Shown here piece by piece: positions 9,088-17,760 of a DNA stretch of 64,000 nt; the first letter of the stretch is position 1; the number at the start of each line of letters is the position of its first letter. Below the pieces are notes generated by a model. The model saw nothing but the letters and a program-made list of their open reading frames with translations, had not been told where the DNA came from and did not search any database. The stretch covers positions 2,480,001-2,544,000 of the forward strand of contig CALOCN010000014.1 of NCBI GenBank assembly GCA_942491735.1, read 5' to 3'. Source of the DNA: CALOCN01 sp942491735 (GTDB lineage Bacteria; Eisenbacteria; RBG-16-71-46; JABDJR01). The position numbers were made by a program, and so were the translations under genes.

Positions 9088-9642
9088 TCAGACCTCCATG
9101 ACCTCGGCTTCCTTCTTCTTGACCACGTCTTCGATCTCGGCGATGTACTTGTCATGCAGCTTCTGGATCTGGTCGCTGGCGCGACGTGCGTCGTCCTCGG
9201 GGATCTCGCCCGCCTTCTGGCTCTTCTTGAAGTGCTCGATGGCCTCGCGCCGTGCATTGCGTATGGACACCCGACCGTCCTCGGCCATCTTGTGGGTGAG
9301 CTTGACCAGTTCCCGACGTCGCTCCTCGTTGAGCTGCGGAATGGGAATCTTGAGCACCTGCCCGTCGTCCTGGGGATTCAGCCCGAGGTCGCTGGCCTGG
9401 ATCGCCTTGGCGATGGGCTGCAACATGTTCTTTTCCCAGGGCTGCACGACGAGGAGCCGGGGCTCCGGCGTGGAGACCGTGGCCACGTTCTTGACCGGGG
9501 TGGCCTGGCCGTAATAGTCGACCTTGACCCCGTCGAGCAGGGAAACGGATGCCTTGCCGGCACGGATGGTCGACATTTCACGCACCATGGCTTCCACCGC
9601 CCGCGCCATGCCTGCCTCTGAGCTCTTGAGAGTCTCGTCCAC
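9088..9642 (-). CDS. frr: Ribosome recycling factor
   Basis: This 184-residue RRF acts with EF-G to split post-termination ribosomes. Recognisable features are the N-terminal AVEAMVREMSTIRAGKAS, the VKVDYYGQATPVKNVA block, and the C-terminal three-helix bundle ending in VVKKKEAEVMEV. The GTG start lies one base after the pyrH stop. A GGAGG sequence inside the last pyrH codons serves as ribosome binding site. Length is normal for the family. Confidence 0.97.
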   Translation of the reverse strand: MDETLKSSEAGMARAVEAMVREMSTIRAGKASVSLLDGVKVDYYGQATPVKNVATVSTPEPRLLVVQPWEKNMLQPIAKAIQASDLGLNPQDDGQVLKIPIPQLNEERRRELVKLTHKMAEDGRVSIRNARREAIEHFKKSQKAGEIPEDDARRASDQIQKLHDKYIAEIEDVVKKKEAEVMEV

Positions 9643-9643
9643 T

Positions 9644-10402
9644 CTAGTCCTCCGCGACCACGGTTCCGATGGGCTCCCCCGCCACGACCCGCGGCAGGTT
9701 CCCCGGAACGTTCAGATTGAACACCAACACCGGAAGCCGGTTCTCCATGGCGAGGGAAATCGCCGTGGTATCCATCACCCCGAGCCCCCGGCGCAGCACC
9801 TCCATATAGGTGAGGCGGTCGTAGAGCTGGGCGTCCGGGTCCTTCATGGGGTCGGCGGAATAGACGCCGTCCACCTTGGTGCCCTTGACGATGGCATCGG
9901 CACCGATTTCCACCGCACGCAGGGCGGCGGCGGTGTCGGTGGAAAAGTACGGGTTGCCGGTACCGGCGGCCATGATGACCACGCGCCCCTTCTCGAGATG
10001 ACGCAGGGCCCGGCGCCGGATGTACGGCTCGGCCACCTCTTCCATCTTAATCGCCGACATGACACGGGTAAAGAGACCCTGCTTCTCCAGGGCATCCGAC
10101 ATGGCCAGCCCGTTGATGACGGTGGCGAGCATGCCCATGTGGTCGGCGGTCACGCGATCCATCCCACGCGCCGAGGCGTCGAGACCGCGGTAGATGTTGC
10201 CCCCACCGATGACCAGCCCGATCTGGACCCCCTGATCGTGGGCGGCCTTCAACTCGGCCGCGATGGAGTCCAGCCGATCGTTGTCGAGCCCGAAGCCGCC
10301 TTCTCCGGCGAGAATCTCGCCCGAGATCTTGAACAGGATGCGCGAGAACGCGGGGCGTCGCGCTCCGGTTCGGGGCTCCCGGTCCTGGGCGGGGGCCGAC
10401 AC
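9644..10402 (-). CDS. pyrH: UMP kinase
   Basis: This hexameric bacterial UMP kinase of the amino-acid-kinase fold phosphorylates UMP to UDP. The 252-residue protein contains the nucleotide-binding region FKISGEILAGEGGFGLD, the GGGNIYRG loop, and the DPMKDPDAQLYDRLTY segment typical of PyrH. The N-terminus has an extra basic stretch (about residues 1-20, containing RTGARRPAFSR) before the conserved core. The start overlaps the tsf stop by one base, so it is probably co-translated with tsf. Confidence 0.96.
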   Translation of the reverse strand: MSAPAQDREPRTGARRPAFSRILFKISGEILAGEGGFGLDNDRLDSIAAELKAAHDQGVQIGLVIGGGNIYRGLDASARGMDRVTADHMGMLATVINGLAMSDALEKQGLFTRVMSAIKMEEVAEPYIRRRALRHLEKGRVVIMAAGTGNPYFSTDTAAALRAVEIGADAIVKGTKVDGVYSADPMKDPDAQLYDRLTYMEVLRRGLGVMDTTAISLAMENRLPVLVFNLNVPGNLPRVVAGEPIGTVVAED

Positions 10403-11013
10403 TAACCCTCCTCGCCGAGCTCGAAACGAACGAAGCGGGCGACCTGGATGTTCTCGCCGATGGTGGAGATGGTTTCCTTGACCACGTCCTCGACCGACTT
10501 GTCCGGATCCTTGACGAAGGGCTGGCTCATGAGCACGCTCTCCTCGTAGAACTTGCGCAGGCGACCCTCCACCATCTTCTCGACCACCGCATCCGGCTTG
10601 CCTCCCTCACGTGCCTGCGCCTCGAAGAGGCTCCGCTCACGCTCGACCACGCCGGGGTCCAGCTCGTCGGTCCGCACCGCGAGGGGGGCCGAGGCGGCCA
10701 CGTGCATGGCCAGGTCCCTGACCAGCCCCTGGAACAGGTCGTTGCGGGCGGCGAAGTCGGTCTCGCAGTTGACCTCGATGAGCACGCCCACGCGTCCACC
10801 GGGGTGGATGTAGGAGTGCACCAGGCCCTCGGCGGTGGCCCGCCCCGCCTTCTTGGCCGCCTTGGCGATTCCGGCCTTGCGCAGGACCTCGGTCGCCTTG
10901 TCGATGTCGCCGCCGGCTTCGGAGAGGGCCTTCTTGCAATCCATGATCCCCGCGCCGGTACGGCCACGGAGATCGCTGACCATGCTTGCAGTAATCTCAG
11001 CCATGGAACTCAC
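10402..11013 (-). CDS. tsf: Elongation factor Ts (short form)
   Basis: This is the guanine-nucleotide exchange factor for EF-Tu. It has the N-terminal UBA-like module (VSDLRGRTGAGIMDCKKAL with TGAG and CKKAL) and the core signature VLIEVNCETDFAARND. At 203 residues it matches the short EF-Ts class found in Thermus-like bacteria rather than the roughly 280-residue E. coli form, so the second core subdomain is reduced. The start is a GTG with AGGAG 5 nt upstream; an ATG three codons later is an alternative. It follows rpsB in the canonical order. Confidence 0.96.
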   Translation of the reverse strand: MSSMAEITASMVSDLRGRTGAGIMDCKKALSEAGGDIDKATEVLRKAGIAKAAKKAGRATAEGLVHSYIHPGGRVGVLIEVNCETDFAARNDLFQGLVRDLAMHVAASAPLAVRTDELDPGVVERERSLFEAQAREGGKPDAVVEKMVEGRLRKFYEESVLMSQPFVKDPDKSVEDVVKETISTIGENIQVARFVRFELGEEG

Positions 11014-11049
11014 TTGTCTCCTGTCGAACAGATTCCCTGGGTCTCGAGC

Positions 11050-11811
11050 TCAGCGTACCGCGCTGACCTCCGGCTCCGTGTCGCCCCCGGCCGAGTAGCC
11101 TTCCGAATAGTCCGCGCTCGACTTGGACGAGGCGCGGGAGGCTTCGATGGCCGCATCGGACATGACACGGGACATGAGCTTGATGGCGCGAAGCGCGTCA
11201 TCGTTGCCCGGAATGGGGTAGTCCACCACGTCCGGGTCCGAGTTGGTGTCGACGATGCCGACGATCGGGATGCCCAGCCGGTTGAGCTCGGCTACCGCGA
11301 TCTTTTCCTTGTTGGTATCCACCACGAAGGCGATGGAAGGCAGGCGCTCCATGTCCTTGATGCCGCAGAACACCTTCTCCAGACGCTGGCGCTGCTTGTC
11401 GAGACGGGAGGCTTCCTTCTTGGAAAGGGATTCCGCGGTCCCGTCCTCGAACATGCGCTCGATGTCGCGCAGGCGACCGATGCTCTGCTTGATGGTCTTG
11501 AAGTTGGTCAGCATGCCGCCCAGCCACCGGTCGGTGGCGAAGTACTGGCCGCAGCGACGGGACTCCTCCTGGATGATCTCCTTGGCCTGCTTCTTGGTCC
11601 CGATGAAGAGGATGGATCCCCCACCGGCCACCGCGGCCGAGACGGCATCCCGAGCGGCCCGCAGGCACTCGACCGTCTTCTGGAGATCCACGATGTGGAT
11701 CCCGTTGCGCTCGATGAAGATATAGCGGCGCATCTTCGGATTCCAGCGACGCGTCTGGTGACCGAAGTGGACTCCCGCTTCCAGGAGTTCGCGCATTGAA
11801 GGCATAGACAT
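11050..11811 (-). CDS. rpsB: Small ribosomal subunit protein S2
   Basis: S2 is the 30S protein needed to seat S1 on the ribosome. The family N-terminus MRELLEAGVHFGHQTRRWNP and the blocks LFIGTKKQAKEII, RWLGGMLTNFKTI and LNRLGIPIVGIVDTNSDPD are all present. Several closely spaced starts exist (GTG 11826, ATG 11811, ATG 11802). I prefer 11811 because the conserved region begins within a few residues. A 20-30 residue acidic/serine-rich tail follows the conserved core. It heads the rpsB-tsf-pyrH-frr block. Confidence 0.95.
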   Translation of the reverse strand: MSMPSMRELLEAGVHFGHQTRRWNPKMRRYIFIERNGIHIVDLQKTVECLRAARDAVSAAVAGGGSILFIGTKKQAKEIIQEESRRCGQYFATDRWLGGMLTNFKTIKQSIGRLRDIERMFEDGTAESLSKKEASRLDKQRQRLEKVFCGIKDMERLPSIAFVVDTNKEKIAVAELNRLGIPIVGIVDTNSDPDVVDYPIPGNDDALRAIKLMSRVMSDAAIEASRASSKSSADYSEGYSAGGDTEPEVSAVR

Positions 11812-11992
11812 GGGCGTTTTTCTCACTTCCTCTCGAGGAGGGGGTTCGCGTTTTGCCTCCGCCCCGCCGGGAAGTGGTCCTCCTTCCCGACGACAGGGCG
11901 CCCCGCGGGGCTGACCCTTGCCGCCGGTTCACGCAGGAGGCCGGCAGGACGTGTGTGATTACGGCGACGACCTGGGTCGCCACCGGATTGGA

Positions 11993-12013
11993 GGGCGTGT
12001 CGGGGACACGCCC
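11993..12013 (-). other. Perfect 9-bp hairpin between rpsI and rpsB
   Basis: GGGCGTGTC and GACACGCCC form a 9-bp stem with a 3-nt loop, 16 nt past the rpsI stop codon. There is no U-run after it on the minus strand, so it is not a clear intrinsic terminator. It could be an mRNA-stabilising, processing or attenuator element separating the rplM-rpsI unit from rpsB. The rest of the 217-bp gap has no recognisable gene. Confidence 0.5.
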
Positions 12014-12028
12014 AGGACTCGATCCGGT

Positions 12029-12421
12029 CTAGCGCTTGGAGAACTGGAACCGCTTGCGGGCACCAGGCTGACCGTACTTCTTCCGCTCCTTGGCCCGGGG
12101 GTCCCGGGTGAGGAACCCGTTTCGCCGCAGGGAAACGCGAAGATCCGGATCCATGACGGCGAGGGCGCGCGCAATGCCGAGCTTGAGCGCTCCGGCCTGG
12201 CCGCTGAGGCCGCCACCGTGGCATTTGGCCACAATGTCGTAACGATCCTGGCACTGGGTTTCCTCGAGCGGGGTGTTGAATTCCATCACGAGAACGTCGC
12301 GCTTGAAATAGGTGCGCGCGTCCACGCCGTTGATGGTCACCTGGCCGCTGCCGGGAAACACGCGCACACGGGCGATGGCTTTCTTCCGTCGACCGGTGGT
12401 CTGGGCGATTGCGTCGGGCAA
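12029..12421 (-). CDS. rpsI: Small ribosomal subunit protein S9 (uS9)
   Basis: This 130-residue 30S head protein has a C-terminal tail that reaches the P-site tRNA. Family features are the N-terminal TGRRKKAIARVRVFPG, the central GGGLSGQAGALKLGIARAL, and the terminal basic tail ending RKRFQFSKR. The start is a TTG with a strong GAGGAGG 5 nt upstream. It lies 35 nt downstream of rplM, the universal pairing. Confidence 0.97.
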   Translation of the reverse strand: MPDAIAQTTGRRKKAIARVRVFPGSGQVTINGVDARTYFKRDVLVMEFNTPLEETQCQDRYDIVAKCHGGGLSGQAGALKLGIARALAVMDPDLRVSLRRNGFLTRDPRAKERKKYGQPGARKRFQFSKR

Positions 12422-12456
12422 ACGATCCTCCTCGAAATGGATATCCCCGAAGGGAC

Positions 12457-12909
12457 TCAGGCGTCTCCGCTCGCTTTGTCACTGATCGGGAGCGGCACCG
12501 GGTTCTGGGCGGCGTGCGGATGCTCGGGACCCGCGTGGATCTTGAGCTTCTTGATCATCTGACGCCCGAGACGGGTCTTGGGGAGCATCCCCTTCACCGC
12601 CATGCGAATCACTTCCTCAGGCTTCTCGGCCATGAGCTTCTTCAGGGGGGTGTAGCGGTCCCCTCCCATGTAGCCCGTGTGCCGGAAGTAGGTCTTGTTC
12701 TCGAGCTTGCGCCCGGTCAGACCGATCTTCCCTGCGTTGATGACCACGATGTGGTCACCATGGTCCAAGTGAGGGGAATAAATGGGTTTATGCTTGCCGC
12801 GGAGCACGCTGGCTACGCGGCTGGCCAGTCGACCCAGGTTGTAGTCCTGGGCATCGACGAGATACCAGACACGATTTTCGGGCTCCACTTTGATGGTGGG
12901 CGTAGACAT
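12457..12909 (-). CDS. rplM: Large ribosomal subunit protein L13 (uL13)
   Basis: This 150-residue 50S assembly protein is the first gene of the rplM-rpsI operon. It has the typical WYLVDAQDYNLGRLAS start, DHIVVINAGKIGLTGRK, and the MAVKGMLPKTRLGRQMIKKL block followed by GPEHPHAAQNP. A near-consensus promoter lies about 45 bp upstream, and an AAAGGAG-type ribosome binding site precedes the ATG. Confidence 0.97.
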   Translation of the reverse strand: MSTPTIKVEPENRVWYLVDAQDYNLGRLASRVASVLRGKHKPIYSPHLDHGDHIVVINAGKIGLTGRKLENKTYFRHTGYMGGDRYTPLKKLMAEKPEEVIRMAVKGMLPKTRLGRQMIKKLKIHAGPEHPHAAQNPVPLPISDKASGDA

Positions 12910-12953
12910 AGCGCCGCCGGACTCCTTTCGAGCATTAAGTCAAGAGCCCGAGG

Positions 12954-12982
12954 AGTATAGGGAGCCACCCCATGCCTGTCAA
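12954..12982 (-). promoter_or_regulatory. Near-consensus sigma-70 promoter for rplM-rpsI
   Basis: On the minus strand TTGACA (12977-12982) is followed by a 17-bp spacer and TATACT (12954-12959). The -35 is perfect and the -10 differs from TATAAT in one base. This predicts a transcription start near 12947 and a leader of about 38 nt before rplM. The neighbouring 12960-13074 stretch shows no gene. Confidence 0.85.
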
Positions 12983-13074
12983 CGCGGGATTGGGTCCGAC
13001 TTGGGGGGGGGCGGACCCGGGGGAATCGGCCCCTGGCCCGGATGCGGACCAGGGGCTGAAGGGCGGGCGACCGC

Positions 13075-13506
13075 CTAGTTGGACTGCTTGGCGCAGTGGC
13101 GATCGAAGGCGGCGCGGAGGTCCTGGGCGACGTCGATGGCCGTGCGGCCCTCGATATCCTTGCGCTCGAGCATATGGACCAACTCACCGTCCTGAAGCAG
13201 GGCGATGGCCGGCGATGAGGGCGGGTATCCCTTGAGGAAAGCCCGGGCGGCGGAGACCGCATCGAGATCCTGACCGGCAAACACCGTATACAGGTGATCC
13301 GGCAGCGTTTCATTCTGGAGCGCCATGGCAACTCCCGGACGGGCATTTCCCGCGGCACATCCGCACACGGAGTTCACCACGAGCAGGGCCGTGCCGGACT
13401 TGGCGGACAGGGCTTCCGTGGCTTCGAGACCGGTACGAAGCTCCTGGACCCCGATTCGGGTCAGCTCTTCTCGCATGGGATCGACAAGCTGGGGCGGATA
13501 CGGCAT
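13075..13506 (-). CDS. BrxA/BrxB-family bacilliredoxin
   Basis: This 143-residue thioredoxin-fold protein belongs to the YphP/YqiW (DUF1094) family. Members in Bacillus remove bacillithiol from mixed disulfides. The active-site C-G-C is at residues 48-50 (VVNSVCGCAAGNARPG), as in the family. ATG 13506 was chosen over an upstream ATG at 13578 because it begins the conserved MPYPPQLVDPM and has GGAG 10 nt before it. The bacillithiol link implies a low-molecular-weight thiol in this organism, but that is inferred only. mtnA ends 72 nt upstream. Confidence 0.92.
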   Translation of the reverse strand: MPYPPQLVDPMREELTRIGVQELRTGLEATEALSAKSGTALLVVNSVCGCAAGNARPGVAMALQNETLPDHLYTVFAGQDLDAVSAARAFLKGYPPSSPAIALLQDGELVHMLERKDIEGRTAIDVAQDLRAAFDRHCAKQSN

Positions 13507-13567
13507 GGGACGTTGATCTCCTTCGATTTCCGAACAAACCCCGACCCACCTGGTCCGGGGTGCCAAT

Positions 13568-13573
13568 AGTGTA
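13568..13573 (-). promoter_or_regulatory. -10 element (TACACT) for the bacilliredoxin gene
   Basis: TACACT lies in an AT-rich patch just outside the mtnA stop, about 60 bp before the bacilliredoxin ATG. The -35 is poor. This suggests the gene has its own promoter despite lying after mtnA on the same strand. Confidence 0.45.
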
Positions 13574-13578
13574 CTCAA

Positions 13579-14634
13579 TTAGTCCTGTTTTTGCTCCCCG
13601 AGCCGGACATGTTCCTCCGTGAAAGGGGGTTGCAGGATCCCGGCCTCGGTGATCCAGCCCCGGATCAGGGCGGCCGGGGTGACATCGAAGGCCGGATTCA
13701 ACGCACCGACCCCCTCGGGAGCGTTCTCCCCCAGCACTTCCAGGGCGGCCCGCTCCTCCACCGGAATGGCGTCCCCGTCCGGGACCGCCGGGTCGAAGGT
13801 GCTCAGCGGTGCGGCCACGTAGAACGGCACCCCGGCTTCCCGGGCGGCCAGGGCCACTCCATAGGTTCCGATCTTGTTCGCGGTATCCCCGTTGCGGGCG
13901 ACCCGGTCCGCCCCCACGATCACCACATCCACATCCCCACGTCGCAGGACCGAGGCGGACGCCCCATCCACGAGGACCCGCACATCGATCCCGGCGTTGG
14001 CCATTTCCCAGGCGGTGAGTCGCGACCCCTGAAGCAGGGGGCGGGTCTCATCGGCAAACACGGTGAGCTTCTTGCCCATGGCCGCCGCGGCGTAGAGCGG
14101 AGCGAGGGCGGTTCCCCAGCCGCTGGTGGCCAGCCCTCCGGCGTTGCAGTGGGTGAGCACGGTGACCGGACCCTCGGGAAGGACGGCGAGCCCCGCCTGG
14201 GCGATACGCCGACCGGTGTCCAGATCCTCGTTCATGATGGCATCGGCTTCCGCGCGGAGAGCGGTGAGGAGCCCGGCAGGGTCTCCCATGTCCCGATCCA
14301 GGACCCGGTTCATGCGATCCAGGGCCCAGAACAGGTTCACCGCGGTGGGACGGGTCTGTCGCAGCCCGGCCGAAGCCTCCCGGGCCGCCAAAGCCACATC
14401 CTCCCCCGCCCCGGCCGCGAGGACCGCGCCGAGGACGACCCCGTAGGCCGCGGCAATTCCGATGGCGGGCGCTCCGCGGACGGCCAGGGTCCGGATGGCC
14501 TCCTCGACCTCGGCCACGGTGCGACAATCCCAGTGGACCAGGCTCCCCGGCAGTTTGCGCTGGTCGATGAGACGCAGGGCATCGCCCAGGAATCGAATGG
14601 GTTCCTGCGGGGCGCGCGGGTTTTCTTGCGGCAT
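13579..14634 (-). CDS. mtnA: S-methyl-5-thioribose-1-phosphate isomerase
   Basis: This enzyme of the methionine salvage pathway isomerises methylthioribose-1-phosphate to methylthioribulose-1-phosphate. The 351-residue protein has the RGAPAIGIAAAYG substrate motif, the catalytic Cys in LTHCNAGGLATSG, and the catalytic Asp in VIVGADRVARNGDTANKIGTY. These distinguish MtnA from eIF2B-like regulatory relatives. No other methionine-salvage gene is in the window. It is divergent from the SGNH hydrolase gene with an 83-bp shared upstream region. Confidence 0.95.
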   Translation of the reverse strand: MPQENPRAPQEPIRFLGDALRLIDQRKLPGSLVHWDCRTVAEVEEAIRTLAVRGAPAIGIAAAYGVVLGAVLAAGAGEDVALAAREASAGLRQTRPTAVNLFWALDRMNRVLDRDMGDPAGLLTALRAEADAIMNEDLDTGRRIAQAGLAVLPEGPVTVLTHCNAGGLATSGWGTALAPLYAAAAMGKKLTVFADETRPLLQGSRLTAWEMANAGIDVRVLVDGASASVLRRGDVDVVIVGADRVARNGDTANKIGTYGVALAAREAGVPFYVAAPLSTFDPAVPDGDAIPVEERAALEVLGENAPEGVGALNPAFDVTPAALIRGWITEAGILQPPFTEEHVRLGEQKQD

Positions 14635-14717
14635 GGGATGATCCCCCGGATTAAGGTACGTCCTGCAAACGAGCGATCATTCTAAGACCGACTCCATGAC
14701 AAGGGGAATGCCCGCAA

Positions 14718-15830
14718 ATGCATCTGCTGAGGAACCTGCTCCTGTCGGGCCTGGTGGCAATCCTCTTCCTGGGTCTTCTCGAGGGCGTCCTGCGGCTCAC
14801 CCACCTCTTTGGCGCCCATCCGGCCTGGACGGAACCCCACCCCCGGTACGGCTGGCGCTACTCCCCCAACCGGACCTACCTTGCCGTCGAGGAAAACGAC
14901 CACCCCATCACCGGCCGACTCAGCAACCAGGGCTGGCGGGACCACGACCGGGAGCTGGAGAAACCGGCCGGGACCTACCGGGTGGCCCTCCTGGGGGACA
15001 GCTTCATCGATGCGGTCCAGGTGGAACTCGACTCCACCTTCGCCTCCATCGCCGAACGGGACCTGCGGGCCGCCGGACACGCGGTGGAACTGCTCAACTT
15101 CGGAAGATCCGGGGCGAGCCAGGCCGAGGAGCTGTTGATCCTGGAAGGGGAAGCGCTCCGGTTCGACCCGGATCTGGTCGTGCTGTTCTTCTTTCCCGGC
15201 AACGACATCCGGGACCTCGATCCCCGCACCGCCTCGAACCCCCATCGCCCCTTCTATCGGGTCGGCGCCACCGGTGACCTGGAACTCGATGTCTCGTTCG
15301 CGGAGTCCGAATCGTTCGCCTCGCACCGACGCCGCAACGCCCTGCGACGTCGCTCGGCCCTGGTGAACCTGGTGGTGAGCCGTCTGCAGAAACTCAGCGG
15401 GGCGCGCCGCGCTTTCCCGGAGAAGGGGGACGTCACCTTCATCCCCCCCGCACTCACCGCCTGCACCGGCTCCCCCGCCGCCCACATGGAAGCGAACTAC
15501 GCCCTGTCCCACCGGCTCATGGTGGAGATGCACCGGATCCTCTCGGCGCGGGGTATCGACTTCCTCGTCGTCCACGTGACCGACGTCTACCCACCCGAAC
15601 TCGTCGCGGACTTCCGGAGGATCGATCCGAGCTTCGACCCCGACTGCTTTGGCCGGGACCTCGCGGACCTGGGTGCGCAGCACGGGTTCGGGACCCTCGA
15701 CCTCTACCCCCCGTTTCGCGATCGCTTCGTCGCCACCGGACGCCCCCTGACCTGGGGTCACTGGAACTACGCCGGGCACCGACTGGTGGCGGGTCTTCTC
15801 ACCCAACGGGTGGAGAGGCGCCTGCCCTGA
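14718..15830 (+). CDS. Membrane-anchored SGNH/GDSL-type hydrolase
   Basis: This 370-residue protein starts with a signal anchor (about residues 3-30) followed by an SGNH fold. Block I is LLGDSFIDA with the candidate nucleophile Ser95, block II is NFGRSGASQ (Gly129), and block III is FFPGNDIRD (Asn162). The C-terminal HWNYAGH supplies candidate His348. The Asp usually three residues before that His is Thr345 here, so the triad may be completed elsewhere. Relatives add or remove O-acyl groups on glycans or lipids outside the membrane; the substrate is unknown. It precedes a carbamoyltransferase, a SxtJ-like protein and a DUF5989 protein, a recurrent gene group. Confidence 0.85.
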   Translation: MHLLRNLLLSGLVAILFLGLLEGVLRLTHLFGAHPAWTEPHPRYGWRYSPNRTYLAVEENDHPITGRLSNQGWRDHDRELEKPAGTYRVALLGDSFIDAVQVELDSTFASIAERDLRAAGHAVELLNFGRSGASQAEELLILEGEALRFDPDLVVLFFFPGNDIRDLDPRTASNPHRPFYRVGATGDLELDVSFAESESFASHRRRNALRRRSALVNLVVSRLQKLSGARRAFPEKGDVTFIPPALTACTGSPAAHMEANYALSHRLMVEMHRILSARGIDFLVVHVTDVYPPELVADFRRIDPSFDPDCFGRDLADLGAQHGFGTLDLYPPFRDRFVATGRPLTWGHWNYAGHRLVAGLLTQRVERRLP

Positions 15831-15856
15831 CCGGGATTGCCACCGCATCCCTCTGC

Positions 15857-15862
15857 TATACT
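15857..15862 (+). promoter_or_regulatory. -10 element (TATACT) before the carbamoyltransferase
   Basis: TATACT sits 50 bp before the TTG start. A TTGCCA at 15837-15842 could be the -35, but its 14-bp spacer is short, so the -35 is uncertain. An internal promoter may therefore separate the carbamoyltransferase group from the SGNH gene. Confidence 0.45.
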
Positions 15863-15911
15863 TAGCGGTCATTTTCCGCACCGCACTCCAACCCACCCGA
15901 GGGTCCCCCGT

Positions 15912-17750
15912 TTGACTGCGATACTCGGCATCTCCGCTTTCTATCACGACTCCGCCGCGGTGCTTCTCGTGGACGGGCGCATTGTCGCGGCCGCCCAGGA
16001 AGAGCGCTTCACCCGCAGGAAACACGACTACCGTTTTCCCAGGCTGGCCGTGGAGTACTGCCTGAAGGAGGCCGGACTCCGCATCGAGGACCTCGACCAT
16101 GTCGGGTTCTACGACAAGCCCTATCTCAAGTTCGACCGCCTGATCGAGACCTACCTCGCCTACGCCCCGGCCGGGTTCCCCTCCTTCCTGCGGGCCATGC
16201 CGCTCTGGCTCAAGGAAAAGCTGCACACGCCCCGGGAAATCCATCACGGCCTGGACAAGCGCTACCGGGGCAAGATCGTCTTCACCGAGCATCACGAGTC
16301 CCACGCGGCCAGCGCCTTCTTTCCCTCCCCGTTCGAGGAGGCGGCCATCCTCACCCTGGACGGGGTGGGTGAGTGGGCCACCGCGAGCATGGGCACCGGG
16401 TCGGGGAACCGGATCGAGCTCAGCCATCAGCTCACCTTCCCCCACTCCCTCGGCCTCCTCTATACCGCGTTCACCACCTATTGCGGTTTCAAGGCCAACT
16501 CGGGGGAGTACAAGCTGATGGGGCTCGCCCCCTACGGCGAACCGAAGTACGCCGACCGCATCCTGGAGAACCTGCTGGATCTCAAACCGGACGGCTCGTT
16601 CCGGATGGACATGTCCTACTTCAACTACTGCCAGGGTCTGACCATGACCTCGGAGAAGTTCCACACCCTGTTCGGGGCCCCGGCCAGGACCCCGGAGTCG
16701 GAACTGGAGCAGTTCCACATGGACGTGGCCGCGTCCATCCAGGTGGTGACGGAAGAGGTGATGCTGCGCATGGGGCGCCACCTGCACGGGACCACCGGCA
16801 TGAAGAACCTGGTCATGGCGGGCGGGGTGGCCTTGAACTGCGTGGGCAACGGCCGCCTCCTGCGGGAAGGGCCCTTCGAGAACATCTGGATCCAACCCGC
16901 GGCCGGGGATGCCGGCGGTGCGCTGGGGGTGGCCCAGTTCATCTGGCACCAGCTCCTGGACAATCCCCGCACCGTCACCCAGCCGGACGGACAAACCGGC
17001 TCCCTTCTGGGACCCAAGTACGAAACCCCCGAGGTGGAGCGATTCCTCAAGGAGACCGGGGCGGTCTACACCCGCTTCGACGACGAGGACGCGCTCTACG
17101 AAACGGTGGCCGGGCACATGGCCAACGAGAAGGTGGTGGGCTGGATGCAGGGCCGCATGGAGTTCGGCCCCCGCGCCCTGGGATGCCGCAGCATCATCGG
17201 GGATGCGCGCAGCACCGACATGCAGAAGGTGATGAACCTGAAGATCAAGTTCCGGGAGTCCTTCCGGCCGTTCGCCCCCTCGGTGCTCCAGGAACGCGTG
17301 CATCACTATTTCGAGATGCGGGACGAGGAACCGAGCCCCTACATGCTGCTGGTGGCCCCGGTGGACGCCAAGCGCCGGGTGACCTCCAACGGGGCGGGGG
17401 GCGATGCCAAGGGACTGGATCTTCTCAACCAGATCCGCTCGGAAATCCCCGCCATCACCCATGTCGATTTCTCGGCCCGGGTGCAGACGGTGGACGCGGT
17501 GCGACACGGCCGCTACTACAAGCTCATCAAGCGATTCGAGGAAAAGACCGGATGCCCGGTCATCATCAACACCAGCTTCAACGTGCGCGGCGAACCCATC
17601 GTGTGCACGCCCAGCGACGCCTATCGCTGCTTCATGGCCACCGGCATGGACGTGCTGGTCATCGAGGATTGCGTCCTGCTCAAGACGGAACAACCCGAGT
17701 CGGCCCTCGTCGACCGGGAAGAACATCTTTCCAAGTTCGCGCTGGACTAG
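15912..17750 (+). CDS. NodU/CmcH-family O-carbamoyltransferase
   Basis: This 612-residue enzyme should transfer a carbamoyl group from carbamoyl phosphate, through carbamoyl-AMP, to a hydroxyl of a sugar or secondary metabolite. The N-terminal Kae1-like domain begins ILGISAFYHDSA (His12) and has the metal-binding HHESHAAS (residues 127-134). The C-terminal YrdC-like domain has MEFGPRALGCRSI and INTSFNVRGEPIV. I chose the TTG at 15912 because the conserved protein starts there and GAGGG lies 7 nt upstream; the frame stays open upstream to 15837. It lies 11 nt before the SxtJ-like gene. NodU acts on Nod factors and CmcH on cephalosporins; the substrate here is unknown. Confidence 0.93.
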   Translation: MTAILGISAFYHDSAAVLLVDGRIVAAAQEERFTRRKHDYRFPRLAVEYCLKEAGLRIEDLDHVGFYDKPYLKFDRLIETYLAYAPAGFPSFLRAMPLWLKEKLHTPREIHHGLDKRYRGKIVFTEHHESHAASAFFPSPFEEAAILTLDGVGEWATASMGTGSGNRIELSHQLTFPHSLGLLYTAFTTYCGFKANSGEYKLMGLAPYGEPKYADRILENLLDLKPDGSFRMDMSYFNYCQGLTMTSEKFHTLFGAPARTPESELEQFHMDVAASIQVVTEEVMLRMGRHLHGTTGMKNLVMAGGVALNCVGNGRLLREGPFENIWIQPAAGDAGGALGVAQFIWHQLLDNPRTVTQPDGQTGSLLGPKYETPEVERFLKETGAVYTRFDDEDALYETVAGHMANEKVVGWMQGRMEFGPRALGCRSIIGDARSTDMQKVMNLKIKFRESFRPFAPSVLQERVHHYFEMRDEEPSPYMLLVAPVDAKRRVTSNGAGGDAKGLDLLNQIRSEIPAITHVDFSARVQTVDAVRHGRYYKLIKRFEEKTGCPVIINTSFNVRGEPIVCTPSDAYRCFMATGMDVLVIEDCVLLKTEQPESALVDREEHLSKFALD

Positions 17751-17760
17751 CGGAGACCCC

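Noticed and set aside
11827..12028. A ribosomal-protein leader or riboswitch upstream of rpsB
   Set aside because: Only one strong hairpin is visible, and I cannot match it to a known S2-binding leader or riboswitch.
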